Below are positions 1 through 6,851 of a DNA stretch of 12,452 nt, piece by piece. Made by a program: the position numbers and the translations under genes. The notes beneath the pieces were generated by a model. The model did no database searches. It was given only the letters and a program-made list of their open reading frames with translations, and was not told the origin of the DNA. This stretch comes from JBBDIO01 sp040880365. GTDB taxonomy: Bacteria; Chloroflexota; Anaerolineae; Caldilineales; Caldilineaceae. The stretch spans positions 1-12,452 of the forward strand of contig JBBDIO010000258.1 in the NCBI GenBank assembly GCA_040880365.1, read 5' to 3'. The stretch's first letter is position 1. The number at the start of each line of letters is the position of its first letter.

Positions 1-1
1 G

Positions 2-982
2 GTGCGGCGGGGGTTGGCCGAGCTGAATCGCAGCGAACGCCCCGGCATTACCGCGCTCATCGCCCAGGCGGGTATGCGCGCAGGCACGGTGGATTCCACG
101 GCCATTGCGTTTCGGCTGGGACCGCGCATCAATGCGGCGGGGCGTTTGGCCCATGCCAAACTGGCCTATCGGTTGCTGCGCACCCCCGACCCGGCAGAGG
201 CCTATACGCTGGCGGCAGAATTGGAAGATCTGAACGACGCACGCCGGACTATGACCGATGCTGCGCAGATTGAGGCCGAACCCCAGGTGCAGGCCCAGAT
301 GGAGGCAGACGCTTCCGTATTGGTGGTGCGCAGTCCCGCGCTGCGTTCCGGCATTGTCGGGCTGGTCGCGGGGAAGCTTGCCGAGCGTTTCTATCGCCCG
401 GCCGTCGTGATTGAGGAAGGCGAAGAGTTTGCACGGGGCAGCGCGCGCAGTATTGAAGAATTTAACATTACTCAGGCATTGGACGGGCTGAGCGAAATGC
501 TGGTGCGCTACGGCGGCCACAGCCGCGCCGCGGGCTTTACGATTGCCGCCGAAAATTTGCCCCATTTTGAAATCCGGCTGCGCGAAATTGCCGATGAACA
601 ATTGCCCAATCTGCGCGAATTGCGCCCGACGCTGGCGATTGACGCCGAGGTGCCGCTGGATCAACTCAATTGGGGCCTGCGCGAACAATTTGCCCGTCTG
701 GAGCCGCTGGGCAGCGCCAATCCTGCGCCGCTGCTCAAGACTCGCGCCCGCCTGCGCGATGTGCGCACGGTGGGCAAGGGCAAGCATCTGCGCCTGGTGG
801 TGGATGATGGTCCGGCGACGCCGGTGCTGGATGCGGTTGCGTTTCAGCAAGGCGAACGGTCTCGGGTTTTGGAGACTGACATGCTGGTAGATCTGGTGTT
901 TCATCTGGATGTGAACGAATATCAGGGGCGGCAATCGCTGCAACTGAACGTGCAGGATATGCGTGCCGCCGGGGATTCGTAG
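2..982 (+). CDS. recJ: Single-stranded-DNA exonuclease RecJ, C-terminal part (5' end outside window)
   Basis: This is the last 326 residues of RecJ, the 5'-to-3' single-strand DNA exonuclease of recombination and mismatch repair. The frame is open from the window edge, so the GTG at base 2 is not a real start. The N-terminal DHH catalytic half with most metal ligands lies upstream. Visible residues 36-64 carry the RecJ signature FRLGPRINAAGRL, where the DHH core ends. The DHHA1 domain follows (about residues 95-195), with the hallmark RYGGHSRAAGF at about 169-179, whose GGH loop contacts substrate. The C-terminal OB-like domain (about 205-320) closes the protein. The usual family length is about 560-600 residues, so a little over half is seen. 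The TAG stop is at 980-982. The next gene starts 135 bp downstream, too far for translational coupling. Identification rests on motifs and domain order. Confidence 0.93.
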   Translation: MRRGLAELNRSERPGITALIAQAGMRAGTVDSTAIAFRLGPRINAAGRLAHAKLAYRLLRTPDPAEAYTLAAELEDLNDARRTMTDAAQIEAEPQVQAQMEADASVLVVRSPALRSGIVGLVAGKLAERFYRPAVVIEEGEEFARGSARSIEEFNITQALDGLSEMLVRYGGHSRAAGFTIAAENLPHFEIRLREIADEQLPNLRELRPTLAIDAEVPLDQLNWGLREQFARLEPLGSANPAPLLKTRARLRDVRTVGKGKHLRLVVDDGPATPVLDAVAFQQGERSRVLETDMLVDLVFHLDVNEYQGRQSLQLNVQDMRAAGDS

Positions 983-1117
983 CGCGGATTAGTAGAATCC
1001 ATTCTGTGAATAAGGTAGAATAGGAGGCGGGGCGGAGGCCGTTGGCAATTTCTGGTTGCCGCGTGGCGAATGCACAATTTGTTGAACTGATTTTGTAGAA
1101 CAGGAAAAGTCTTCTAT

Positions 1118-1360
1118 ATGAACGCGTTGAGTTTGAAACTATCGCCTGCGTTGCGCGTAGGTTTGTTGTTTGGTGTCATCGGGCTGGCGTTGACGGTTGT
1201 GGGGATTGTGCGGGGGAATGTGCCCATGAATCCGGCCAGCATTGGGATGGCGCTGTTAATTGGCGGCGGGGTTTGGTTTTTGGTGAGCTGGGCCGTCGCG
1301 ACCGCCGCGGCGGATGTGGAACAGGATGTCGCTTCGGCAGAACCGGAGCAGGAAGGCTAG
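1118..1360 (+). CDS. Small two-helix integral membrane protein, function unknown
   Basis: This is an 80-residue protein with two clear hydrophobic segments, residues about 12-32 (ALRVGLLFGVIGLALTVVGI) and about 40-63 (a Gly-rich stretch ending in WFLVSWAVATAAA). A short loop containing RGNVPMNP separates them. The tail is acidic (residues 65-80, rich in Glu and Asp). No catalytic motif is seen and I do not recognise a family. The ATG at 1118 is preceded by AGGAA at 1102-1106 with an 11-nt spacer, which is acceptable but not strong. Its stop is only 6 bp before the start of the next gene, whose ribosome binding site lies inside this gene's last codons. The two are therefore probably co-transcribed, and the small protein may serve the larger exported one. 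The membrane topology is visible in the sequence. Any functional link is inference. Confidence 0.72.
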   Translation: MNALSLKLSPALRVGLLFGVIGLALTVVGIVRGNVPMNPASIGMALLIGGGVWFLVSWAVATAAADVEQDVASAEPEQEG

Positions 1361-1366
1361 CCGACC

Positions 1367-2947
1367 ATGTTCGGAATGGCAACGGGCGCGTCCATCGTTT
1401 CCCCACAATCGCGCAGACGCAATCTCGCGCGCCGATGCAGCCAGGGGATAGGGATTGTAGTGTTGCTGGCGTTGTTCTGGCTGGGGCTTGTGCCAGGGCG
1501 ACCTGTGCAGGCAACTGGTGCCGACCCTGCGCGGAGTGTGGCCGCGGATGTCGGTTTGGGCGTCGATTGTGACGCGGGCGCGTGTTCGGTGCGGCTGGGG
1601 GTGGGCGGGGCAGACGGTCCGGCATTGACGTGGCGCGTCGCTGAATCGAACCTGACGTTGCTGCCGGCGGGTGGGCTGGAATTGCGCAATGCCGCCACGC
1701 TGCAATCGCCCTGGGGCGAGATGCGTCTGGCCGACCTGCAATTGCGCTTAGCGGTGGATGCCCACTCGCAATTGACCGGCGCGCACGGGTCGGCGGTGGT
1801 AGAGTTTCCCCGCATCGGCGAGTTTGCCCTGTTGCGCAGTGTGTTGCCGCTGCACACGACGATTGGCTTTGGGCCGTTGCCGGATATGCCACAACTGGCG
1901 AGCACTTTTGCGGGCACTGTGGCTGGATTGGATGCGCCTCCGGCTTATCTCTATTTTGATGTGGTCGCAGGCCAGCGCCTGGGCGCGCATACACCCACGC
2001 AGGGCGTAGATGAGGCGGGATTGGCCGTCGCACCGGGACAGCAGGCGCGGGTCGTGCTGGACCCCGAATCGGGTGTGTTGTGGGCAGATGGCGAGCTGAT
2101 GCTCTATAGCTATGGGCAGGGCGCGCTGATTGAGCAACTGCTCACCGGCGACCTGGCAAGCGTGGAGTGGAGCCTGGATGCGTTGCCGCTGCGTCAGGTA
2201 TTGGTCCTATCGGCAACAGGCATGAGCGACGCGATGGCGGGGAATGCGCCTGCGCAAATGCTGGGCGAAACTGGGCCATTTTTGCGCACCGCGGCCGAAT
2301 ATATGGTAGATGCCGGCGCCGTGGGCGAATGGTTGCGCCTGGGCGATTCTCGGCTGGTCATCGGTGGTGGCGTAGATGTTTCGGCCCAGGGCACCGCGCT
2401 TGCGGGGCACGTCGCGGCAGCACTTTTTCCGGCCTCTCTGTTGGATGCGCAGGCCCAGGCCCGATTGACCCTGCCCTCCAGCGATGCTGGACTAGATGAA
2501 GAGCGCGCAGGCGAACTGGTTGTCGTCTTGGGTGCGGATTTGCCTGTGCTTGGCGTTTCGGGCGATTTGGCTGCGGCAATTTCTTCCCGATTGCAAGTGG
2601 ATGCTGCGTTAACCCTGGCGCATACATGGGGCGGCGCGCCGATGGTCTATTCTCGGCAAGGTTCGACCAGCCCGGCCCAACTGTGGCAGGTGGCGCAGGC
2701 CGGCTGGGAGCGTATCCCCTGGGACTCTGCAACGTTTGAACACGCAGTCTGGGAAAATATGGCGTGGCAAAATATGACTGGGGCTGTCACTTCCGGTTAC
2801 AATGAAGTGTCGAGCAATATGACAGGGCAGGCGGTGGCACAGCAAGCGTTGGCACAGTGGACGCGGCTCGAAAACGGGTTGGGATCGCTGCCGGCGGCGC
2901 GCAGTTTTGTGCCGGGCGTCCGCATTGCGTGGCTAAACGGCGAATAG
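1367..2947 (+). CDS. Predicted exported protein of unknown family, Trp-rich near C terminus
   Basis: This is a 526-residue protein. Its N terminus reads as a Sec export signal: Arg-rich n-region (R16-R18, R22-R23), hydrophobic core at residues about 27-42 (GIGIVVLLALFWLGLV), and a possible type I cleavage site after VQA at about 47-49. Uncleaved, it would be a membrane anchor. There is no lipobox. The body (50-430) is rich in Gly, Ala, Val and Leu and alternates like beta-sheet, with no catalytic motif that I recognise. Residues 440-467 carry five tryptophans (W440, W447, W452, W462, W467), ending in two near-repeats, WENMA and WQNMT. The start ATG at 1367 has GGAAGG at 1351-1356 with a 10-nt spacer. 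A second in-frame ATG at 1376 is too far from it. An adhesin, envelope scaffold or bactofilin-like surface role is possible but not shown. Long uninterrupted length and codon pattern like its neighbours support a real gene. Confidence 0.75.
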   Translation: MFGMATGASIVSPQSRRRNLARRCSQGIGIVVLLALFWLGLVPGRPVQATGADPARSVAADVGLGVDCDAGACSVRLGVGGADGPALTWRVAESNLTLLPAGGLELRNAATLQSPWGEMRLADLQLRLAVDAHSQLTGAHGSAVVEFPRIGEFALLRSVLPLHTTIGFGPLPDMPQLASTFAGTVAGLDAPPAYLYFDVVAGQRLGAHTPTQGVDEAGLAVAPGQQARVVLDPESGVLWADGELMLYSYGQGALIEQLLTGDLASVEWSLDALPLRQVLVLSATGMSDAMAGNAPAQMLGETGPFLRTAAEYMVDAGAVGEWLRLGDSRLVIGGGVDVSAQGTALAGHVAAALFPASLLDAQAQARLTLPSSDAGLDEERAGELVVVLGADLPVLGVSGDLAAAISSRLQVDAALTLAHTWGGAPMVYSRQGSTSPAQLWQVAQAGWERIPWDSATFEHAVWENMAWQNMTGAVTSGYNEVSSNMTGQAVAQQALAQWTRLENGLGSLPAARSFVPGVRIAWLNGE

Positions 2948-3007
2948 AACAGGTTTGACGGTGATATCAGTCCTTCAAACACCAGCATCGAGGAGTGACC
3001 GCAAGGT

Positions 3008-3868
3008 ATGCAACGGGTAACAAGTTACCAGAATTCGGCAGGGAATACGGCAGAGGATTTGGCCGTCTTGCGCGCCGTCCAGGCCGTTTTATTGGATATG
3101 GACGGCGTTTTATATGTGGGCAATCGCGGCTTGCCGGGCGTCCAGGATTTGCTGGACTATCTGGACGCCACGCAACGGCGGTGGCTGTGTGTCACCAATA
3201 ATTCCAGCCGTACTTCGGACACCTTTGCCGAAAAGCTGGCGTCGATGGATGTGAAGGTGGACCCCGCCCATATTTTGGGCAGCGCGCAGGCGACGGCCAA
3301 TTGGCTGGCCCAGCAGGTTCCCGCGGGCACCAAAGTGTTGATGATGGGCGAAAAATCTTTGCGCGATGCGCTGGCGAGCAAGGGCTTTGATCTGATTGCC
3401 GACCCCATGACGGCAGAGGTCGTAGTCGCCAGCATTTTCTTCGGGCTGAACTATGAGATTCTGACCGATCTCACGCTGGCGATTCGCAACGGCGCGCGCT
3501 TTATTGCCACGAACCCCGATACCAGTCTGCCCACCGAGCGGGGACAGGTGCCGGGCACGGGGAGCCTGGTGGCGCTGTTGAGCGCGGCCAGCGGTGTGAC
3601 GCCCGAATTTGTGGGCAAACCCTATCCGGGGATGTATGAACAGGCCATTGCGCGCGTAGAATCGGATCCGGCGCATACGCTGATGGTCGGGGATCGCTAT
3701 GAGACCGATATTGTGGGCGCGGTCGAGCTGGGGATGCCCACGGTGGGGGTGCTCACGGGTGTATCGACGCGGGCAGAGTTTGAATCGGCCGCGTTGCCGC
3801 CCCGCTATGTGCTGGCCGATCTGCCCGAATTGCTGGAACTGTTTCGCCAGGCCGACGCGCAGGGCTAG
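3008..3868 (+). CDS. HAD superfamily subfamily IIA phosphatase (NagD / 4-nitrophenylphosphatase-like)
   Basis: This is a 286-residue cytoplasmic sugar-phosphate or phosphoglycolate-type phosphatase. All four HAD motifs are present. Motif I is LLDMDGVLY with nucleophile D30 and acid/base D32. Motif II is VTNNSSRT (residues 62-69). Motif III is the lysine in GKPYPGMYE (K204). Motif IV is VGDRYETDIVGA (G228, D229 and D234), which binds magnesium. The TNNSSRT signature and a cap domain between motifs II and III place it in class IIA with NagD, AraL and eukaryotic phosphoglycolate phosphatase. The exact substrate cannot be told from sequence. ATG 3008 follows GAGGAG at 2990-2995 with a 12-nt spacer. 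A shorter AAGG lies directly before the start. The 60-bp gap from the preceding gene holds a weak 6-bp inverted repeat (GTTTGA 2953-2958, TCAAAC 2975-2980) without a T-run, so read-through is likely. Confidence 0.9.
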   Translation: MQRVTSYQNSAGNTAEDLAVLRAVQAVLLDMDGVLYVGNRGLPGVQDLLDYLDATQRRWLCVTNNSSRTSDTFAEKLASMDVKVDPAHILGSAQATANWLAQQVPAGTKVLMMGEKSLRDALASKGFDLIADPMTAEVVVASIFFGLNYEILTDLTLAIRNGARFIATNPDTSLPTERGQVPGTGSLVALLSAASGVTPEFVGKPYPGMYEQAIARVESDPAHTLMVGDRYETDIVGAVELGMPTVGVLTGVSTRAEFESAALPPRYVLADLPELLELFRQADAQG

Positions 3869-3909
3869 ACCCGCGGGTTGAAGCGGATTGCCCGGATGTG
3901 CTGTTTTTT

Positions 3910-3933
3910 TGTGATGTGAGTGATTGTGATGTG
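3910..3933 (+). repeat. Pair of 9-bp direct repeats in rlmN leader
   Basis: TGTGATGTG occurs at 3910-3918 and again at 3925-3933, a 15-bp period, inside a G/T-rich stretch between the HAD gene and rlmN. A run of seven T (3904-3910) lies immediately upstream, but no strong hairpin precedes it, so I do not call a terminator. A short possible stem (GGCTC 3944-3948, GAGCC 3965-3969) lies just before the rlmN ribosome binding site. The regulatory meaning is unknown. Confidence 0.4.
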
Positions 3934-3987
3934 TGAGCAGGATGGCTCGCAGCCCGTGTGGGGGGAGCCGGAAGGTGAGTGACGCGT

Positions 3988-5181
3988 ATGGCGCAAATTG
4001 CATTGATCGATAATTCCGCCGATGAGCAAGCGGCGGGCCTGAACCCCGCAGCCGAGGGACAGGATGAGCGCATTTCGCTGCTGGATTTATCGCAGGAAGA
4101 ATTGACTGCGTTTATGCAGGAACTGGGACAGCCGGCCTATCGGGCGCGCCAGATGTGGGAATGGATCTATCGCCGCTATGCGCTGGATTTCGACGCCATG
4201 GCGAATCTGCCCAAGGCGTTGCGCACGGCATTGAGTGCACGCGCCCGCATCAATCCGCTGACGCCGATTGCCGAGGTAGTCTCCGCAGCGCAGGATACGC
4301 TCAAGGTGCTATTTCGGCTGCACGATGGACAAACCATCGAAGCGGTGCTCATGGTCTATGATACGCGGCGCACGCTGTGTATCAGCAGCCAGGCGGGTTG
4401 TGCGATGGGCTGTACTTTTTGCGCCACGGCGCAGGGCGGGCTGGCGCGCAATCTGACCGCAGGCGAGATTGTGGCCCAAGTGCTCTATTTCGCCCGCTAT
4501 CTGGCGCATACCCCCGGCGACTCCACAAACGACACCCTAGGCGACACCCCAGGCAAAGCTGCCGATGGCCCGTTGATGGATGTGGAAAGGCCGACACATG
4601 TGACAAATGTGGTGCTCATGGGGATGGGCGAGCCGATGCACAATTATCACAATGTGTGGACGGCATTGCGCCGTTTGAACGCGCCCGAAGGCTTTGGGCT
4701 GGGCGCACGGCATATCACGCTGAGTACTGTGGGCCTGGTGCCCATGATCGACCGCATGGCCGAAGAAGGCTTGCAAGTGGGGCTGGCGGTGAGCTTGCAC
4801 GCGCCCAACGATGAACTGCGCGACCGCTTGACGCCCATCAATACGCGCTATCCGATTGACGAACTGCTGGCGGCGGTGGAACGCTATATCGAGCGCACGA
4901 ATCGACGGGTGACTTTTGAGTATGCGCTCATGCGCGGGATTAACGATTCGCCCGAATTGGCCGAGGAGCTGGCGCAGAAGTTGCGGCGTCTGCTCTGCCA
5001 TGTGAATCTGATCCCGCTGAATCCGATTCCCGATAGCCCGTTTCAGCCGACCAGTGATGCGGATACGCTGGCCTTTGCCGAGATTTTGCGCAGCTATGGC
5101 ATATCGACCACGGTGCGTGTGCGTCGGGGCATTGAAATCGCTGCCGGCTGTGGACAGTTGCGCCGGGCCGTGGCCGCATAG
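3988..5181 (+). CDS. rlmN: Dual-specificity 23S rRNA/tRNA adenine-C2 methyltransferase RlmN (radical SAM)
   Basis: RlmN methylates C2 of A2503 in 23S rRNA and of A37 in some tRNAs, using a radical SAM and methyl-cysteine mechanism. The 397-residue protein has the N-terminal domain (residues about 25-105, including QPAYRARQMWEWIYRRY). The iron-sulfur motif is C138-x3-C142-x2-C145 within QAGCAMGCTFCATAQGG. GMGEPMHNY and the SLHAPND region are also present. The C-terminal IAAGCGQL carries the catalytic methyl-accepting cysteine. An unusual polar insert, about residues 175-196, sits between the helix after the cluster loop and THVTNVVLMGMGEP. I choose ATG 3988: AGGTGA at 3973-3978 lies 9 nt upstream. 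A GTG at 3979 in the same frame would be only 3 nt from GGAAGG and is less likely. Transcription ends at the hairpin 50 bp downstream. The function is secure. Confidence 0.95.
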   Translation: MAQIALIDNSADEQAAGLNPAAEGQDERISLLDLSQEELTAFMQELGQPAYRARQMWEWIYRRYALDFDAMANLPKALRTALSARARINPLTPIAEVVSAAQDTLKVLFRLHDGQTIEAVLMVYDTRRTLCISSQAGCAMGCTFCATAQGGLARNLTAGEIVAQVLYFARYLAHTPGDSTNDTLGDTPGKAADGPLMDVERPTHVTNVVLMGMGEPMHNYHNVWTALRRLNAPEGFGLGARHITLSTVGLVPMIDRMAEEGLQVGLAVSLHAPNDELRDRLTPINTRYPIDELLAAVERYIERTNRRVTFEYALMRGINDSPELAEELAQKLRRLLCHVNLIPLNPIPDSPFQPTSDADTLAFAEILRSYGISTTVRVRRGIEIAAGCGQLRRAVAA

Positions 5182-5230
5182 TAGAGGCCGTGGGCCAAGT
5201 TTGGACGGAATCGGCACAGCAATTGGTAAA

Positions 5231-5271
5231 AAAATAGAGGACAGCAGGTTGTGTCTGCTGTCCTCTATTTT
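5231..5271. terminator. Bidirectional intrinsic terminator between rlmN and rpmB
   Basis: This is a perfect 17-bp inverted repeat: left arm 5231-5247, right arm 5255-5271, with the 7-nt loop GTTGTGT. The core is TAGAGGACAGCAG paired with CTGCTGTCCTCTA, flanked by four A and four T. The A-run extends back to 5228, so minus-strand transcripts would end in seven U and plus-strand transcripts in four U. It sits between the convergent genes rlmN (plus, ending 5181) and rpmB (minus, ending 5363), as expected for a shared terminator. Confidence 0.93.
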
Positions 5272-5332
5272 GTCAAGCCTATTGCCAACCTGATTGTGGA
5301 ACCAACCAGCCCATTGGGATGTGGCCCCTGCA

Positions 5333-5363
5333 CAATTGCCGCAAGCCGCAATTGCTGCAAGCC
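5333..5363. repeat. Tandem 15-bp direct repeat at the 3' end of rpmB
   Basis: CAATTGCCGCAAGCC (5333-5347) and CAATTGCTGCAAGCC (5349-5363) differ at one base and are spaced by 16 bp. The second copy ends on the first base of the rpmB stop codon (read on plus). A related word, CAAGCCTATTGCC at 5274-5286, recurs as CAAGCCTATGCC at 5358-5369, overlapping the repeat. The array lies in the rpmB 3' untranslated region, before the terminator hairpin. Local slippage duplication is the simplest explanation. Confidence 0.6.
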
Positions 5364-5542
5364 TATGCCTTTTCCAACGTCTTGATGCACGAGGTGCACA
5401 GGCGCTTGGAAACAAACTGGCCTTTGTCGAGAACCTTTACCTTTTGGACGTTTACGTTCCAGCGGCGTCGGGTGGCTTTCTTGGACCAGGGGCGATTGTT
5501 TCCAAAAACAGGACCCCGGCCACATGTGTCGCACTTTGCCAT
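5363..5542 (-). CDS. rpmB: 50S ribosomal protein L28 (zinc-ribbon, C+ form)
   Basis: This 59-residue ribosomal protein L28 begins MAKCDTCGRGP and is rich in Lys and Arg. It carries two CxxC pairs, C4/C7 and C49/C52, so it is the zinc-binding C+ type. The GNNRPWSKKATRRRWNVN segment (residues 14-31) is the family core. The frame extends 16 codons upstream to another ATG, but the true start is ATG 5542: GGAGG (minus strand, plus positions 5551-5555) lies 8 nt upstream, and the MAKC start matches the family. It is transcribed opposite to all other genes here, convergent with rlmN and divergent from degV. In Firmicutes rpmB also lies near recG, which supports ancestral linkage. Its transcript probably ends at the shared hairpin at 5231-5271. 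Confidence 0.96.
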   Translation of the reverse strand: MAKCDTCGRGPVFGNNRPWSKKATRRRWNVNVQKVKVLDKGQFVSKRLCTSCIKTLEKA

Positions 5543-5662
5543 CGCTCTGACCTCCAATAAAATCGAATCAATGAGTGCCTGAATCTTCAATCACACGCCC
5601 CGCCGGCCTGGATTTGCACAAGCCATCGAATGGCCCGACGCGTTCTATCAGACAACCTTCTT

Positions 5663-5691
5663 AGCTTATCATGAAGCATCTGGGTCGTCAA
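5663..5691 (-). promoter_or_regulatory. Candidate sigma-70-type promoter for rpmB
   Basis: On the minus strand TTGACG (plus positions 5686-5691) is followed, after 17 nt, by TAAGCT (plus positions 5663-5668). The -35 box matches the consensus at five of six positions and the -10 only at three of six. It is placed about 120 bp upstream of the rpmB start. This is weak evidence, offered as the best candidate on this strand. Confidence 0.25.
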
Positions 5692-5718
5692 AAATCCGAT
5701 AGCAGGAGTGATTTTTCA

Positions 5719-5754
5719 ATCGTGTAAGAATTATCGTATAAGAATATCGTGTTC
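5719..5754 (+). repeat. Three tandem copies of a 13-14 bp motif in the degV/rpmB control region
   Basis: ATCGTGTAAGAATT (5719-5732), ATCGTATAAGAAT (5733-5745) and the partial ATCGTGTTC (5746-5754) follow one another directly. The first two share 12 of 13 bases. The array sits midway between the divergent rpmB and degV starts, a natural place for an operator. It is AT-rich relative to its surroundings. The binding partner is unknown and simple slippage is an alternative. Confidence 0.55.
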
Positions 5755-5909
5755 AGGATCGTCTGCGACCAGCATGGTGTGTTACAAGATCCCTGGGCAA
5801 ATGGTCGACGGAGCAAGATAGAAAACTGGGTAGAAAATTATCCGGCAGCCCTATGGAGCCATGCCGCACGGCGCACACGGAACGCGATGCGCCCCGAAAT
5901 AGAATGATT

Positions 5910-5952
5910 TTGCTGATTCGCCCTTAGGCGGGTATCCTGATACTGTTATAAA
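5910..5952 (+). promoter_or_regulatory. Candidate promoter for degV-recG
   Basis: TTGCTG (5910-5915), a 17-nt spacer and TATCCT (5933-5938) form one possible sigma-70-like promoter. A better isolated -10 box, TATAAA at 5947-5952, lies just downstream but has a poor -35 (TTAGGC, 5924-5929). Either would start the transcript some 30-45 bp before the degV ATG. The call is tentative. Confidence 0.3.
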
Positions 5953-5990
5953 TCGGAAACCATTTACAAGAGAGCCACTAGCCAAAACGC

Positions 5991-6851
5991 ATGTCTAAAG
6001 TCCGGATTGTCACCGATAGCAACGCGTATTTAGCGCCCGAGTTGCTGGAAAAATACCCAATTGATGTGATCCCCCATCGGATCAAGATTGGTCCGTCCAT
6101 TTATGAAGAAGACGAACACTTTTCGGCGGAGGATCTTTTTGCCAAGTTGCAAGAGGCGCAATCCGTCGGTATGATCAAGCTACCCGAAGTACAGGCCGCG
6201 GATCTGAATTCGATTCTGGATTGTTATCAACGTCTGGGGCGGGAGGCTGAGCAGATCGTCTCCATCCACATGAGCAGCGAGCTTAGCCCCATGTGGGCAC
6301 AGGCGCGCAAGGCCGCAGAGATGCTCAAGGGGCGCTATACCATCCGCGTGCTGGATAGCCTGAGCACCTCGTATGGGCTGGGGTTGCTGGTCGAACAGGC
6401 CGCCAAAGCCGCAGCCGACGGGGCCTCTGTACATGACATTGCCCGGATCATCAACGGCGCGATTCCGCATCTCTATTTTGCTGCGTTTGCCGAAAGCCTC
6501 CACTATCTGGAGCGCAGCGCGCGGCTGGGGCCTTCGCAGAGTCTGCTGGGTTCTATGCTGGGGATCAAGGCCATGCTGATGATGGAAGATGGGCATTTGG
6601 CCCCTTTGGAAAAAGTGCAGACGCGCGAGGAAGTGGTGGATAAACTCTTCGAGTTTGTGGTGGAGTTTGCCCATGTGGAACGGGTGGGAATTTTGGACCA
6701 CGATTATGGCGCGACGCGCGATCTGTTGGTGGCGCGGCTGACCGAGGCTTCGCCGCGTATGCAAATTGACCACATTACCTATCCACCCAGTCTGGCGGCC
6801 TATATTGGGCCTGAAGCAATTGGGGTCATGATCTATGAAGGAACGTATTAG
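5991..6851 (+). CDS. DegV family (fatty-acid-binding, FakB-like) protein, divergent
   Basis: This is a 286-residue soluble protein of the DegV/FakB family, whose members bind a fatty acid and present it to the kinase FakA. Family features include the N-terminal VRIVTDSNAYL (residues 4-14), the SSELS loop, VLDSLSTSYGLGLLVEQAA (usual consensus DS..aS.G.G.lv), SLHYLERSARLG at the interdomain region, GIKAMLMMEDGHL and a final GVMIYEGTY. It departs from the family at key points. The usual TSxPS lipid-carboxylate motif reads KLPEVQAAD, and the GGRI motif reads SARL. Lipid binding may therefore be altered. The ATG at 5991 has only a weak AAGAGAG upstream (5968-5974). Its last 17 bp overlap the recG start, so the two are probably co-translated. 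No FakA kinase gene is in the window. Family membership is good, but biochemical function is uncertain. Confidence 0.85.
   Translation: MSKVRIVTDSNAYLAPELLEKYPIDVIPHRIKIGPSIYEEDEHFSAEDLFAKLQEAQSVGMIKLPEVQAADLNSILDCYQRLGREAEQIVSIHMSSELSPMWAQARKAAEMLKGRYTIRVLDSLSTSYGLGLLVEQAAKAAADGASVHDIARIINGAIPHLYFAAFAESLHYLERSARLGPSQSLLGSMLGIKAMLMMEDGHLAPLEKVQTREEVVDKLFEFVVEFAHVERVGILDHDYGATRDLLVARLTEASPRMQIDHITYPPSLAAYIGPEAIGVMIYEGTY

Larger units (their letters stand above)
5543..5990. other. Divergent intergenic control region between rpmB and degV
   Basis: This 448-bp region has no convincing gene and looks more AT-rich than the flanking genes. It holds the rpmB ribosome binding site (GGAGG on minus, 5551-5555), candidate promoters for both directions, and a three-copy repeat at 5719-5754. 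One reading frame of 52 codons (5749-5907, GTG start) has no ribosome binding site and was not called. No tRNA-like or recognised riboswitch fold was seen by eye. Confidence 0.6.

Noticed and set aside
1176..2033. A long minus-strand open frame of 285 codons opposite the exported-protein gene.
   Set aside because: The translation is Pro/Arg/His-rich, typical of the antisense of GC-rich coding DNA, and has no domain.
3869..3910. The palindrome ACCCGCGGGT (3869-3878) followed by a seven-T run (3904-3910) after the HAD gene, as a terminator.
   Set aside because: The palindrome has no loop, and 25 bases separate it from the T-run without a stable stem directly before it.
4537..5415. A 292-codon minus-strand frame opposite rlmN and the rpmB end.
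   Set aside because: It crosses the terminator hairpin and the rpmB gene in another frame. Antisense shadow of rlmN.
5749..5907. A 52-codon GTG-start frame in the rpmB/degV spacer, with a C-terminal stretch rich in Trp and Arg.
   Set aside because: It has no ribosome binding site, its codon use is unlike the neighbours, it overlaps the tandem repeat and promoter zone, and no family is recognised.
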